A DNA stretch of 64,000 nucleotides from Promethearchaeota archaeon (GTDB lineage Archaea > Asgardarchaeota > Lokiarchaeia > Sigyniarchaeales > SOKP01): positions 1-64,000 of the forward strand of contig JAEOTZ010000023.1 in NCBI GenBank assembly GCA_016839585.1, in the 5' to 3' direction. The position numbers and the translations under genes were made by a program. Shown piece by piece: positions 33,954 through 42,391 of this stretch (positions are counted from its first letter, which is position 1; every line of letters starts with the position of its first letter). The notes beneath the pieces were generated by a model. That model ran no database searches. It was not told the origin of the DNA and saw only the letters and a program-made list of their open reading frames with translations.

Positions 33954-34634
33954 TTACTTTATAGTTGTACCACAATCTGGACAAATTTTTGTTTTAGCAG
34001 GTAATTCAGCACCGCATGCAAAGCAAATTACTTTATTATTATCTTTAGGTTGTTCAAGTTCAATTTTGCCTTGATTTTGAGTTTGGCCATTTTCTCCTTT
34101 TTTTGGTGTAAAAATACTCATATCTATATCCTTTTTTAATACTTTTTTCACATAGTTATTATCATGGGGAGTAATTATTTCAAAATCCTTTTTAGGTTGA
34201 ATTTCCTTAAACCCATCAGGTAAATTCTTGAGTTCAGAATCCTCTACAAATTTCACATCTTTTACTTCAATTACTTTACTTACTTCCTCGCCATCAGTTA
34301 AAAAATCTTCACTATAAGATTCTTCAGAACTTATAGCATCAATTATTTCTTGATCTGGAGTCTCCTCTACTTTAGGTTCAATCTCTTCACCTGATAAATC
34401 CTCTATGATTTTTCCTGATTTTAGATTTTTTATGTGTTGAACTAGTCCTTCAGTTTTCTTGATAAGCATATTTTTAAAAGAAAAATCTAAATTTCGGGAT
34501 TTTGAAAATCGGAGAATCATTTCAGATATCTCTACCCATAATTTTATAGCTGCAGTTATCTCATTACTTTTTTCAAGACTCTTTGCTATTGCTATTTTAG
34601 TGCCGAGCTCTTTATTAAATTTCGCAATATCCAT
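33954..34634 (-). CDS. protein with MIT-like N-terminal helices and C-terminal zinc ribbon
   Basis: Residues 1-73 form an MIT/TPR-like three-helix unit: an N-terminal helix IAKSLEKSNEITAAIKLWVE followed by MLIKKTEGLVQHIKNLKS. The A-x-K-x-W and L-x-x-K-x-x-x-L patterns resemble MIT domains, which bind ESCRT-III tails. The middle (about 75-190) is acidic and low complexity with IDMSIFTPKKG. The C-terminus is a double zinc knuckle CFACG ... CPDCG. The link to ESCRT is suggestive because Asgards have ESCRT, but no ESCRT gene lies here. Confidence 0.6.
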   Translation of the reverse strand: MDIAKFNKELGTKIAIAKSLEKSNEITAAIKLWVEISEMILRFSKSRNLDFSFKNMLIKKTEGLVQHIKNLKSGKIIEDLSGEEIEPKVEETPDQEIIDAISSEESYSEDFLTDGEEVSKVIEVKDVKFVEDSELKNLPDGFKEIQPKKDFEIITPHDNNYVKKVLKKDIDMSIFTPKKGENGQTQNQGKIELEQPKDNNKVICFACGAELPAKTKICPDCGTTIK

Positions 34635-34795
34635 TATGGAATCTCTCTTTTATTCTATAAAATGCAAAATTAACAAATAAATTCTTCCTATTAAATTTTT
34701 ATCTGATTATACAAAAATTCAAATTTAAAATCCCTATTAGATTATTAAGAATGCTTTCTATCTATACTAAAATGTCTATATACTATTAATTGATC

Positions 34796-36685
34796 ATGTC
34801 AATAAGTCCATTTTCTTCCAATGAAATACAAAATTTAATGGAATTTATTCAAAAAAATGGATGGAATATAGAAGGAATTATTGAAAACTTCTTCCGATAC
34901 AGTATAAAGAAAAAGAAATTAGTTTTATTTACGATAAAATTTCCAGTCACTTTACCCTTAAGGATTAATGTTCCGTTTGAAATTGTTAGTTTTCGTATTT
35001 CTCTTGCGTTCCAATTATGGCATTTAAACCAACATATCTATAACACAATTCTTTATTTAATGAAAACATTAAGGAATTTAGCGTTATCCTTGACTATGGA
35101 ACATAAATTTCCAATTGAGGGAAAACAACAACAGGTTATAGATTTATTAAATTTAATTTTACCTGAAATAATAAACAATGAAAATGAAAATACATGGTTA
35201 AACCGAATTCGGATCTCATTAATGAATAAAAGAGATCAATTAAAAGATTATATACCTGAGAAACTTAAGAGTTTAGTTGAAGTTTTAAGAAATTCAGGAT
35301 TAGAACCTACTTTCAAGCAGCCCTGGGAATTAAGAAAGGGTGTTCCTAAAATTAGAACCTCTGAGACTTTATTTTTTTCAAATGAAGAAGATTTTAATGA
35401 ATTTTTTATATTGGAAAAGGGATATTATACTTATTTCAAAGATATTGCATATAATAAATTCTATATAAGAAGCGCATTTGATAGTTACACACCTTATATT
35501 TTAAATGATTTATTTAATGATATTCCTGATTTCAAATTAGAATTGTTTATAGAAAATTGGATCAAATTTTCTAGAATAATTCTTAATTCTATATTAGAAA
35601 TTCTTTCACAAGGAAATATAAATCAACATGAATTTATACAATTCAGGCCTGAGAAAGAATTAATTGATAATATTGAAAATTTTATTTCAGAAAAGAACAA
35701 TTTTCCATTTTCTGCGTTACGCTATGAAAGTTTTATAGCAAAAGAGGTATTTCCTATTCATACTGACTTATTAAATAAACCTCCTACTAATTTTGAAGTA
35801 ATAGAAACCATGAATCATTATACAGCAGCTGAGGAATTAATAAAAAACTATCGATTTGAAGAAGCTACTAACATTTTCAATGAATCTCTTAAAGTTTTTA
35901 ATAAAAATCAACAAAAAAAGATTGTTGTTTCAATCTTGTTGAAATTAAGAAATATAGCAATTCTATTAGATCAACGAGATGCAGCTCTCAATTATTTACA
36001 AAATGCTTTTGGAGTTGCTAAATCAGGAGAAGTTCCTATAGAATATATAATTAAAATCCATTATAAATTAGGAAAAACACATTATAGAAGGAAAGATTTT
36101 GAAAAATCTTTAAATCATTTTAAAATTATAACTAATTTCTTGAAAAGCGAAGATGTTACTCTAAATAAAGAAGAATATATAGGTATGGCCTATCTTTATA
36201 TTGGATTAATTAATTCAGAGCAAAATAATATCGTTGAATCCAAAACCAATTTTAAAAAAGTAATAGAATTGAGTAAAAATTCAAATAAAATTAAATTAAA
36301 ATATTACCTCCTTCGTGCAATTCAATTAAAGAACAGAGGAAATTTATCTCAAGCTCAAAAATTATTGAATGTCGCTATTAACGATGTTGGATTTGATTTT
36401 GGCGATGATAGTTATCGGAATATTTTAATGGATCTAATTCTTGAATTAGCTGAATTTTATATTCATTATAGAAAAGATTCAAAAAAAGCATTCTATTTGT
36501 TGAATAAAATGCAGAATCATCTTTCTTTTAAGGAAGTAAACAATATACGTAGATCAGTTCGCTGGAACTTGTTAATGAGCGATTATTATAATATTATTGC
36601 TAGGGACAGTAAAAATTCTCAATTTTATTTAAAACAGAGCCAGAAACTTAAAGCTCAATTAAGAACAATAGGAATAATAGAATAA
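34796..36685 (+). CDS. TPR-repeat protein
   Basis: This protein of about 629 residues has an N-terminal domain of unknown type (1-330) followed by a TPR-like solenoid (about 340-625). TPR signatures include YRFEEATNIFNESLKVF, KLGKTHYRRKDFEKSLNHFK, GMAYLYIGLINSEQNNIVES and KNRGNLSQAQKLLNVAIN. The frame is open to a TTG six bases upstream; the ATG at 34796 is the likely start. TPR proteins scaffold complexes. No catalytic motif is visible. The neighbours do not suggest a partner. Confidence 0.7.
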   Translation: MSISPFSSNEIQNLMEFIQKNGWNIEGIIENFFRYSIKKKKLVLFTIKFPVTLPLRINVPFEIVSFRISLAFQLWHLNQHIYNTILYLMKTLRNLALSLTMEHKFPIEGKQQQVIDLLNLILPEIINNENENTWLNRIRISLMNKRDQLKDYIPEKLKSLVEVLRNSGLEPTFKQPWELRKGVPKIRTSETLFFSNEEDFNEFFILEKGYYTYFKDIAYNKFYIRSAFDSYTPYILNDLFNDIPDFKLELFIENWIKFSRIILNSILEILSQGNINQHEFIQFRPEKELIDNIENFISEKNNFPFSALRYESFIAKEVFPIHTDLLNKPPTNFEVIETMNHYTAAEELIKNYRFEEATNIFNESLKVFNKNQQKKIVVSILLKLRNIAILLDQRDAALNYLQNAFGVAKSGEVPIEYIIKIHYKLGKTHYRRKDFEKSLNHFKIITNFLKSEDVTLNKEEYIGMAYLYIGLINSEQNNIVESKTNFKKVIELSKNSNKIKLKYYLLRAIQLKNRGNLSQAQKLLNVAINDVGFDFGDDSYRNILMDLILELAEFYIHYRKDSKKAFYLLNKMQNHLSFKEVNNIRRSVRWNLLMSDYYNIIARDSKNSQFYLKQSQKLKAQLRTIGIIE

Positions 36686-36697
36686 TAAAAAGAGAAA

Positions 36698-36904
36698 TTA
36701 CTTACGCTTGTAGGAGGCACGTTTTGCGCCAAGACTATCTTGTTGACCCCCAAAACGGCCATTTATAAATCTAGCAGCATATAACTCTCTAAATCGCATC
36801 CTTGGAGGTTTCTTCTTTTTTGCATTTACTCCTGATCGCTCAATTTTCGGAGTCTGCATCTTAACTTTTCCCGCTTTTGTTAATGAACCATGAGAACCCG
36901 GCAT
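36698..36904 (-). CDS. rps30e: ribosomal protein S30e
   Basis: The 68-residue basic protein starts PGSHGSLTKAGKVKMQTPKI and continues to MRFRELYAARFINGRFGGQQDSLGAKRASYKRK. The 'HGSLxxAGKVxxQTPK' start is the S30e signature. It is a small-subunit ribosomal protein found in archaea and eukaryotes, where it is fused to a ubiquitin-like domain in humans. Here there is no such fusion. It is longer at the C-terminus than typical S30e. Confidence 0.88.
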   Translation of the reverse strand: MPGSHGSLTKAGKVKMQTPKIERSGVNAKKKKPPRMRFRELYAARFINGRFGGQQDSLGAKRASYKRK

Positions 36905-37092
36905 TATTATTAAACTCCTTATTTTAAGTTTTATATGATTTATACTATAATATTATCAATTAATTAAAACTCTTAAATTTTGTCATTTTTAATAAAAAAT
37001 CTAAAGATCGGACTCCAAATTCTTTATTATTTCATCTAAAATTTAATATTTGTAATAAAATTCTATTTTAAATTAAAAATTGGGAAACGTCT

Positions 37093-37254
37093 ATGTCATA
37101 TAATGAAAAAAAACAAGAAAATAGTACTTCAGAAAATAAAATAGAAAAAATTTTATATGGTGTTAATGATAATGTTTGTTTTGCATGCGGAGAAAAGATT
37201 AAACGTAACACTATGGTATGTCCTTATTGTAAAACTAAAATTAAATTAGGATGA
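37093..37254 (+). CDS. small zinc-knuckle protein
   Basis: This 53-residue product has a polar N-terminus and ends with a double zinc knuckle: CFACGEKIKRNTMVCPYCKTKIK. The ATG at 37093 is the only start. It is related in form to the zinc-ribbon tails of neighbouring proteins. Function unknown. Confidence 0.55.
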   Translation: MSYNEKKQENSTSENKIEKILYGVNDNVCFACGEKIKRNTMVCPYCKTKIKLG

Positions 37255-37270
37255 AACTAAATAAAATATT

Positions 37271-37765
37271 ATGACCCATCGAAATATTCGAAGAAAGCAA
37301 CTTATTAGTATATGGGTTTTGGTTATTGTCATATTTACTATTTTATCCGTTGTTTTATCGCTTGTACTTGATTCATATATATGGTGGATCTTAATACCGA
37401 TTGCATTTCTTTTAATTGCTACATTTCAAGCTATGTCTCACTTTTTTTGGATCGCTGAAAAAACTTGCCCTAGATGTAATGTTCCAACAAGTATATATTC
37501 AGAATTCTGCAGAAATTGCGGGTTAAAATTGTTACATAGATGTCCTTCATGTAGGAAATACTTAAGCACTGAAAGGCAATTCTGTGATAGTTGTGGGTAT
37601 GAGTTTAAATATATTGAGGAAGAAAAGGAACCTTTTAAATATGAAGTACTAGAAGAGGGTACTCCTGCTCCACAAAAGCCAAACTTTTGTACTACTTGCG
37701 GTGCTAGAATAAAAAGCGAAGAAGAAATTAAATATTGTGAAATGTGTGGAGCAAAAATCGAATAA
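37271..37765 (+). CDS. two-helix membrane protein with three zinc-ribbon knuckle pairs
   Basis: The protein has two membrane helices (about residues 12-34 and 38-58), then a cytosolic region with CPRC-CRNC, CPSC-CDSC and CTTC-CEMC pairs, so three double zinc ribbons in about 100 residues. Such membrane-anchored zinc-ribbon proteins are common in Asgard genomes. A role in signalling or RNA or protein binding is possible; no substrate can be named. Confidence 0.65.
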   Translation: MTHRNIRRKQLISIWVLVIVIFTILSVVLSLVLDSYIWWILIPIAFLLIATFQAMSHFFWIAEKTCPRCNVPTSIYSEFCRNCGLKLLHRCPSCRKYLSTERQFCDSCGYEFKYIEEEKEPFKYEVLEEGTPAPQKPNFCTTCGARIKSEEEIKYCEMCGAKIE

Positions 37766-37780
37766 GTATCTATCTTTTAC

Positions 37781-38350
37781 TTAAGTTTTTTTATTCCTAA
37801 ATAAAAATGATAATCCAATCCATAAAAATAGATAAACTAGATAATTTCTTATAAATACTGATAAATCTTCTCCATAATATGCTAATTTTAGGAAATATAC
37901 AGAAAATAACCAAATTGTATTCAAAAGAATAATAAAAGGCGCAAATTTCTGCCTTAATGTTTCTTTCTTTTTCCAAATTAAATAAATACTAAGTAATAAA
38001 GGTATTAGATGTATATAATCATAGAAAAGAAAGATAAAAAAAAATTCATATGATACAATTATTCCTAATGGGGCTAATGAATATACTAAGAAATTATTTA
38101 AATACGGATTGTCATGATAAATCAGCCATGCTATTGAAAGAGAGAAGTACCATTGACTTATTGTAAAAATCACTATATTAACTCCCTCATCTCCATGTTG
38201 CCTAACTCCATGCTGAAATGTGTCTAATGGTTGCCACCAATAAGGTATTAAAAATTGAAATAGTAAAGATATTATGGTGGCAATCGCAACTTGAATTAAT
38301 GTTATAGACTCTAAGCTTAAATTATTGAGCTTAATTGGAAACTTTAGCAT
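37781..38350 (-). CDS. polytopic membrane protein of unknown function
   Basis: The 189-residue protein has about five predicted membrane helices (for example SITLIQVAIATIISLLFQFL and IIVSYEFFFIFLFYDYIHLI). A polar N-terminus and a short loop with GVRQHGDEGVN suggest a luminal or extracellular site. No family is recognised. The gene is convergent with the zinc-ribbon gene at 37271. Confidence 0.6.
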   Translation of the reverse strand: MLKFPIKLNNLSLESITLIQVAIATIISLLFQFLIPYWWQPLDTFQHGVRQHGDEGVNIVIFTISQWYFSLSIAWLIYHDNPYLNNFLVYSLAPLGIIVSYEFFFIFLFYDYIHLIPLLLSIYLIWKKKETLRQKFAPFIILLNTIWLFSVYFLKLAYYGEDLSVFIRNYLVYLFLWIGLSFLFRNKKT

Positions 38351-38403
38351 TTAGTCTTTAAATTTTTGAGTTTATATTACTCTTACTAATTAATAGATAT
38401 ATT

Positions 38404-38487
38404 TTAAAATCCTTTAGTACCAAATTTTCCCGGTGTAAGGTTATAAGGAGGAGATTCATATCCACAAGCAGAACATAATCGTTTTCT
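38404..38487 (-). other. in-frame continuation of the coiled-coil gene beyond its stop codon
   Basis: Directly after the UAA ending the next gene up (38488-38490), the same frame continues open for 27 codons, reading RLCSACGYESPPYNLTPGK and ending at another stop. A zinc-knuckle half and a conserved-looking PPYNLTPGKFG segment suggest this was once the C-terminus. Loss of the last part by a point mutation, or an assembly error, is more likely than readthrough. Confidence 0.4.
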
Positions 38488-38766
38488 TTATTTCTCTTTT
38501 CTTTTTTTTTTTAACTTTTTTTTTGATTCTGAGATTTTAAATCTTAATTTAGCAATTTCTTCATCTTTTGTTTTAATAATTTCTTTTAATTCATTTATTA
38601 TTAATCGCTGCTTGTCCACTTTATCCTGCAAATCTTTTACTAAAGCATTAAGAGGAGATTTAGATTTTAAATCTTCTATTCTAATAACAGATGAAGTTGG
38701 TTTTATATTAGTTAATTTTTCAAAATGTTGTTGAAGCTCTATGTTTTCTTTTCTTAAAAAACTCAT
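38488..38766 (-). CDS. short coiled-coil protein
   Basis: The 92-residue protein is a single long charged helix (LVKDLQDKVDKQRLIINELKEIIKTK and so on) followed by a run of Lys residues at the C-terminus. The frame is open beyond the stop into a zinc-knuckle-like segment (listed separately), so the protein may be truncated. The divergent gene at 38796 starts 30 bp away. No function can be given. Confidence 0.5.
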   Translation of the reverse strand: MSFLRKENIELQQHFEKLTNIKPTSSVIRIEDLKSKSPLNALVKDLQDKVDKQRLIINELKEIIKTKDEEIAKLRFKISESKKKLKKKRKEK

Positions 38767-38795
38767 TTAATCTTTCAATATTAGGTCTGATTCTA

Positions 38796-39461
38796 ATGTT
38801 AATTAGTTCAAGCGGAATTTTCATTGTCATGCCCTTAATGGCTTATTTACGTGATTCTATTTTACCAAAAAAATATCCAAATATAACAGATCCTGAAGGG
38901 ATCATAATGCTAAAGGAATTATTAGAAATGAAAGAGGTAAAAGATTATACACGGTATTTACATTATGCAAAGCACAAGAATGTTCTTAAAATCGCCCATA
39001 GAATTGAAAAGAAATTTAATATAAAGCTTCATTATAAATGGGGAAGACTAGCAGGAGAAATAAAAAATGGAATAGATGATAAAATCAGTGAGATACTAGG
39101 GTATAAAAACTATAAAGATTATTGGGAAAATCATGGAATTCTAAAGAGTTTTTGCCCCGTTGAAGTGGAATATGACTTCTCGAAAAACTCCAGCCTCCCC
39201 ATTAAAAAAGTATATCCTTACAGAAAGAAAAGATATAAACCTGAAGCTTTAGAAGATCCTAGATTATTTAAAAAAGAAATGGAGTTAATAAAGATAGATA
39301 AAATTGCATCAAAATATTATAAAAAAGGTAAATATAAAGAAGCTTTAAAATGGTATGAATTAAAACTGAATGTTCTGCTGGAAATTAGAGAACTTGAGCA
39401 TCCTGATGTTCTAAAACTTAAAGAAAAAATTGAAAATCTAAAAATGCATGAGGATCTTTAG
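38796..39461 (+). CDS. helical protein with C-terminal TPR-like unit
   Basis: Residues about 25-110 are charged helices with no known motif. A basic linker (KKRYKPEALEDPR) precedes a TPR-like hairpin at the C-terminus (KIASKYYKKGKYKEALKWYELKLNVLLEI). The start is unclear: ATG at 38796, or an ATG 33 bp downstream (Met12) that would omit a hydrophobic N-terminal segment. Function unknown. Confidence 0.5.
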   Translation: MLISSSGIFIVMPLMAYLRDSILPKKYPNITDPEGIIMLKELLEMKEVKDYTRYLHYAKHKNVLKIAHRIEKKFNIKLHYKWGRLAGEIKNGIDDKISEILGYKNYKDYWENHGILKSFCPVEVEYDFSKNSSLPIKKVYPYRKKRYKPEALEDPRLFKKEMELIKIDKIASKYYKKGKYKEALKWYELKLNVLLEIRELEHPDVLKLKEKIENLKMHEDL

Positions 39462-39560
39462 CGTAAAGTATGCAGCATACAATATTCAATGGTTATATTA
39501 TTCAAAATTAGAATAAACATTTTAATCACTCATGAACATATTCTATCTCATTTCTTCTTT

Positions 39561-40538
39561 TTATGAGACATTAATTTGGTTTAAAGCATTTTCGCTTATT
39601 TTCTGGTATATGCTATTCTTTAAGTTAATAGTTCCCTCATATCCCTTATATAAATCAATCTCTTTAATATCCGAATTTTCGATGAATGTATCCTGACAAG
39701 ATCCAAATTTTAAAAACTTCACTGTATTAGATATTATTCTTATATCTGAACAAAATTTTAGATGAAATGATTTTGAAAAAGTACAATCTTCAAGAATCAC
39801 ATGTTTACTGTCAAATAATTTTATTTTTTTCAAAGTTAGGTTTTTAAAAATAACATAATACCTATTATGATACAACGTTAAATCTTTTAATTTTGCTTTT
39901 TTTATATTGGGATTATCAATTACAATAGGATCTTTTTTTGTTCCACTTCCTCTACACTCAATATCCTTTAAAATATTTCCATATAATGAACTAAATGTAG
40001 ATACAGCAAATGAATCTGTTGTTTTCTTTAAAGGTTTTTGAATTTCTAAGATCTCTTCAATCCAAGGGTGATCAATATTCTCAAGATAATTTCCCCTACT
40101 TAAATTATCTGAATCAAAAAATAAATCCCAATAACAGTTTTTAAATTTGTTATTATAGCATTTATATAATTTAAATTCCGTATCGAATCTTGAGTCTTTT
40201 AATAGACAGTTCCGACATTCGATCAGATTAATGAAATTACTTTCACAGTTGTCAATCGTTATATCAGTACAATTATAGAAAAATAAAGATCGGAGGATAC
40301 AGTTTTTCATATAAATATTTTTACAGTACCCTAATACTATAGAATTAAGGTGACAATTTTCAATAATTATAAACCTTTTAGATTCCAATATTTCAAAATC
40401 ATTAGGGATACTCGATGAAGAATCAATTATAAATGGATCTTCTTTAACACCTGTACCTCTGCATTCCACCTCAAATTCTTCAAATCTTAAAGGTTCTCCA
40501 CTCCTTTTATATATGCCTTTCCTTAATTTAATTTTCAT
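39561..40538 (-). CDS. right-handed beta-helix-like protein, copy 1
   Basis: The 325-residue protein is built of two halves, each opening with a conserved entry motif: FEVECRGTGVKEDPFIIDSS (about residue 20) and DIECRGSGTKKDPIVIDNP (about residue 187). Each half continues with repeated short strands ending in Asn or Cys (for example IIENCHLNSIVLG, IYMKNCILRSL, ITIDNCESN), the pattern of pectate-lyase-type beta-helices. No signal peptide is visible, so it is probably cytosolic. It is a close paralogue of the gene at 41223-42260. A carbohydrate- or protein-binding role is inferred. Confidence 0.65.
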   Translation of the reverse strand: MKIKLRKGIYKRSGEPLRFEEFEVECRGTGVKEDPFIIDSSSSIPNDFEILESKRFIIIENCHLNSIVLGYCKNIYMKNCILRSLFFYNCTDITIDNCESNFINLIECRNCLLKDSRFDTEFKLYKCYNNKFKNCYWDLFFDSDNLSRGNYLENIDHPWIEEILEIQKPLKKTTDSFAVSTFSSLYGNILKDIECRGSGTKKDPIVIDNPNIKKAKLKDLTLYHNRYYVIFKNLTLKKIKLFDSKHVILEDCTFSKSFHLKFCSDIRIISNTVKFLKFGSCQDTFIENSDIKEIDLYKGYEGTINLKNSIYQKISENALNQINVS

Positions 40539-40645
40539 AATGGATTCTATTCTTTACACTTTTAATTTTCTTTTACTATAAGAACTTTTAATTCTTGAAT
40601 TAATTTTATTTTTACTAATTAATCAAAGAAAAGTAGTAAAATTAG

Positions 40646-40660
40646 AAAAAAATATAAATT
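40646..40660 (+). promoter_or_regulatory. TATA-box promoter for the tRNA gene
   Basis: GAAAAAAATATAAAT lies about 32-36 bp upstream of the tRNA 5' end. The A-rich stretch before it can serve as a BRE. Spacing suits transcription starting a few bases before the tRNA. Confidence 0.5.
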
Positions 40661-40711
40661 TCATACATTCTTTATCAAATTAATCTCTATGGGGACTTGG
40701 TGTAGCCCGGT

Positions 40712-40742
40712 AGATTGTGAAGCGATTGTGGCTTCAATTCCG
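40712..40742 (+). other. tRNA-Trp intron 1, in the D-loop
   Basis: About 31 nt between the D-loop's GGT and the A before ACAC. It folds on itself (TGAAGC-GATTGTG-GCTTCA). ATTG and CAAT flanking this stem could form the central helix of a bulge-helix-bulge motif. Precise ends are not determined. Confidence 0.65.
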
Positions 40743-40759
40743 AACACAGCAGGCTCCAG

Positions 40760-40788
40760 ATCCTACAAGCAAAAGCTGTTCCGTGGAC
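40760..40788 (+). other. tRNA-Trp intron 2, canonical position 37/38
   Basis: 29 nt after the anticodon loop CTCCAG. The anticodon TCCA can pair with TGGA at 40784-40787 near the intron 3' end, the usual central helix of a bulge-helix-bulge motif in archaeal tRNA-Trp. This is the expected intron location. Confidence 0.75.
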
Positions 40789-40809
40789 ACCTGTCGGTCG
40801 GGGGTTCAA

Positions 40810-40841
40810 TATGGTGCGCCTGCATCGCGCTCCATGATCAC
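40810..40841 (+). other. tRNA-Trp intron 3, in the T-loop
   Basis: About 32 nt between TTCAA and AT of the T-loop. It contains a hairpin ATGG-T-GCGC-CTGCATC-GCGC-T-CCAT. The GC-rich stem contrasts with the AT-rich surroundings. Splice sites are approximate. Confidence 0.65.
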
Positions 40842-41023
40842 ATCCCTCAGTCCCCATTCTTTTTCCATTTATAATTTGAGAATTTACCATTGAATTAGAA
40901 TTGATTTATTTTTGGGGATTTTATAGTCCTAATATTCTATAGATAAGCTATAACTACTCAACTGGTATTTTTAACTATCAAATTTAGTTGAGTTTAAAAA
41001 ATTTATAGTAAAACAACAATTAT

Positions 41024-41236
41024 ATGTTTATTATTCAGATTTTTTTCATTTTAACTCTTTTATTAGTTCTTCTTACTGGAATCTTCTTTGTATTCAAGAA
41101 GAAAGAATATAAAGCAAGAAAATTAAAACTTATTATTATTTTTTTAATGTTTATCTCTCTATTAGAGTTTTTTTTGAATTTAGATAAATATATTTCTTCA
41201 GAATTTCTCAGAAAGTATGTATCTAAACAATTTTAA
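41024..41236 (+). CDS. small membrane protein
   Basis: The 70-residue product has two predicted membrane helices (4-25 and 35-53) separated by a basic loop (KKKEYKARKLK). It overlaps the end of the convergent beta-helix gene by 14 bp. Without similarity evidence it may be a chance frame, but the membrane pattern with a positive loop supports a real gene. Confidence 0.4.
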   Translation: MFIIQIFFILTLLLVLLTGIFFVFKKKEYKARKLKLIIIFLMFISLLEFFLNLDKYISSEFLRKYVSKQF

Positions 41237-42260
41237 TCGCTGGTATTGATTCCTTTTTTATCTTTTTGTAGGTACAATTTCTTAAAGTGATGGGTTCTCC
41301 GAAACTTTGATACATATCAATTATTTTAATTTTTGAACCTTCCGGTATATATCCTTTATATATTTCAATCTCTTGAATATCTGAATTTGCGATGATGGTG
41401 TCTTGGCATGCACCAAATTTTAACTTCTTAATGAACGCAAAGTTTATTTTTATATCCGCACAGAATTTTAACAAGCACAATTTTGAGATATTACAATTTT
41501 CCAGAGTTATGTGCTTTGTATCGTACAACTTTAAGAATTTCAAATCAAAGTTCTTAAAGATAACATAGTCTCTTTTACAAAATAGTTCTATTTCTCTCAC
41601 ATCCAGATCTTTTAACTTATGATTATCTATTATGTACGGGTTCTCTTTAGTGCCAGATCCAATGCACTCAACTTCTACAATAGATGAGCGTGCATTTATT
41701 GAATAGGAACATTTGCTTTTTAAACCTGGTTTTTTAATTTCCTCAAATGCATCTTTAGTTGGATTAAACAGAGTCCCGCTAAAATCACAATTTTCGAATT
41801 TGTTTTCCCTACAATATTTTTCATGAACAGTAAAAAAATTCCAAAATTCACAATTTATAAATGTATTATGAGAGCACTTGTATAAACGAATTAGTTCCTC
41901 AGTTACGGAATCTTTCACCAAACAATTTTGATTACCAAACCATCTTAGAAAATAAATACGAGAATCCTCAATGGTTAAATAGTTACAATCCACCATCATC
42001 AAAGAGGTAAACCTACAATTTTTCATTACAATATTTTTGGTGTGTCTTAGAGTTAACAACTTTATATCTAGATCTTTTATGACAATATAAAGTTCTGATT
42101 CAACAATATCAATATTTCCTTCCGGAAAAATCGATGAGGAGTCAATGGTAGCGGGATCATCCTTAGTTCCAGAACCTTTGCATTCTATTTCAAATTCTTC
42201 AAATTTTGTCGGTTCACCTGTCCTAAAACTATAACTTCCATTTCTTACTTTAATAATCAT
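41223..42260 (-). CDS. right-handed beta-helix-like protein, copy 2
   Basis: The 345-residue paralogue of the gene at 39561 has the same two-part layout, with entry motifs FEIECKGSGTKDDPATIDSS (about residue 22) and VECIGSGTKENPYIIDN (about residue 200). Repeated coil segments (for example IVMKNCRFTSLMMVDCN, ITLENCNISKL and LKFGACQDTIIANSDIQEIE) match the partner. The two genes lie on the same strand and flank the tRNA gene. Conservation of Cys and Asn at coil ends supports a beta-helix. The function is unknown. Confidence 0.65.
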   Translation of the reverse strand: MIIKVRNGSYSFRTGEPTKFEEFEIECKGSGTKDDPATIDSSSIFPEGNIDIVESELYIVIKDLDIKLLTLRHTKNIVMKNCRFTSLMMVDCNYLTIEDSRIYFLRWFGNQNCLVKDSVTEELIRLYKCSHNTFINCEFWNFFTVHEKYCRENKFENCDFSGTLFNPTKDAFEEIKKPGLKSKCSYSINARSSIVEVECIGSGTKENPYIIDNHKLKDLDVREIELFCKRDYVIFKNFDLKFLKLYDTKHITLENCNISKLCLLKFCADIKINFAFIKKLKFGACQDTIIANSDIQEIEIYKGYIPEGSKIKIIDMYQSFGEPITLRNCTYKKIKKESIPAIKIV

Positions 42261-42391
42261 TTAAATCACTCCTCAATTGAGATTTTTTAATTATAAAAGA
42301 GCTGTGTTTATTTTTTTATAATCTGTAATTATTGTTATTTCAATAAGTTATTATATGCATAAATTATTGATAAATTTGTATATGTGTATTT

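Larger units (their letters stand above)
40691..40856 (+). tRNA. tRNA-Trp (CCA anticodon) with three introns
   Basis: Acceptor GGGGACT (40691-40697) pairs with AGTCCCC (40849-40855), with discriminator A40856. The D-stem is GTGT (40700-40703) with ACAC (40744-40747). The anticodon stem is GCAGG (40749-40753) with CCTGT (40790-40794), loop CTCCAGA with anticodon CCA at 40756-40758, U33 and purine 37. The T-stem is GGGGG (40800-40804) with CCCTC (40844-40848), loop TTCAA...AT. Removing the three inserts leaves 74 nt, a standard length. CCA is not encoded. The inserts are listed below; exact splice sites are uncertain by a base or two. Confidence 0.85.

Noticed and set aside
40691-40856. Reading the tRNA with an anticodon in the GATTGTG loop (a Gln- or Thr-like tRNA with one intron)
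   Set aside because: That loop has A instead of U at position 33, leaves the D-stem as wobble pairs only, and leaves no room for a normal T-arm. The three-intron Trp reading gives perfect stems and a 74-nt mature length.
40687-40890. Protein-coding frames across the tRNA region on both strands
   Set aside because: They overlap a tRNA gene with consistent stems and anticodon, and the translations resemble no protein.
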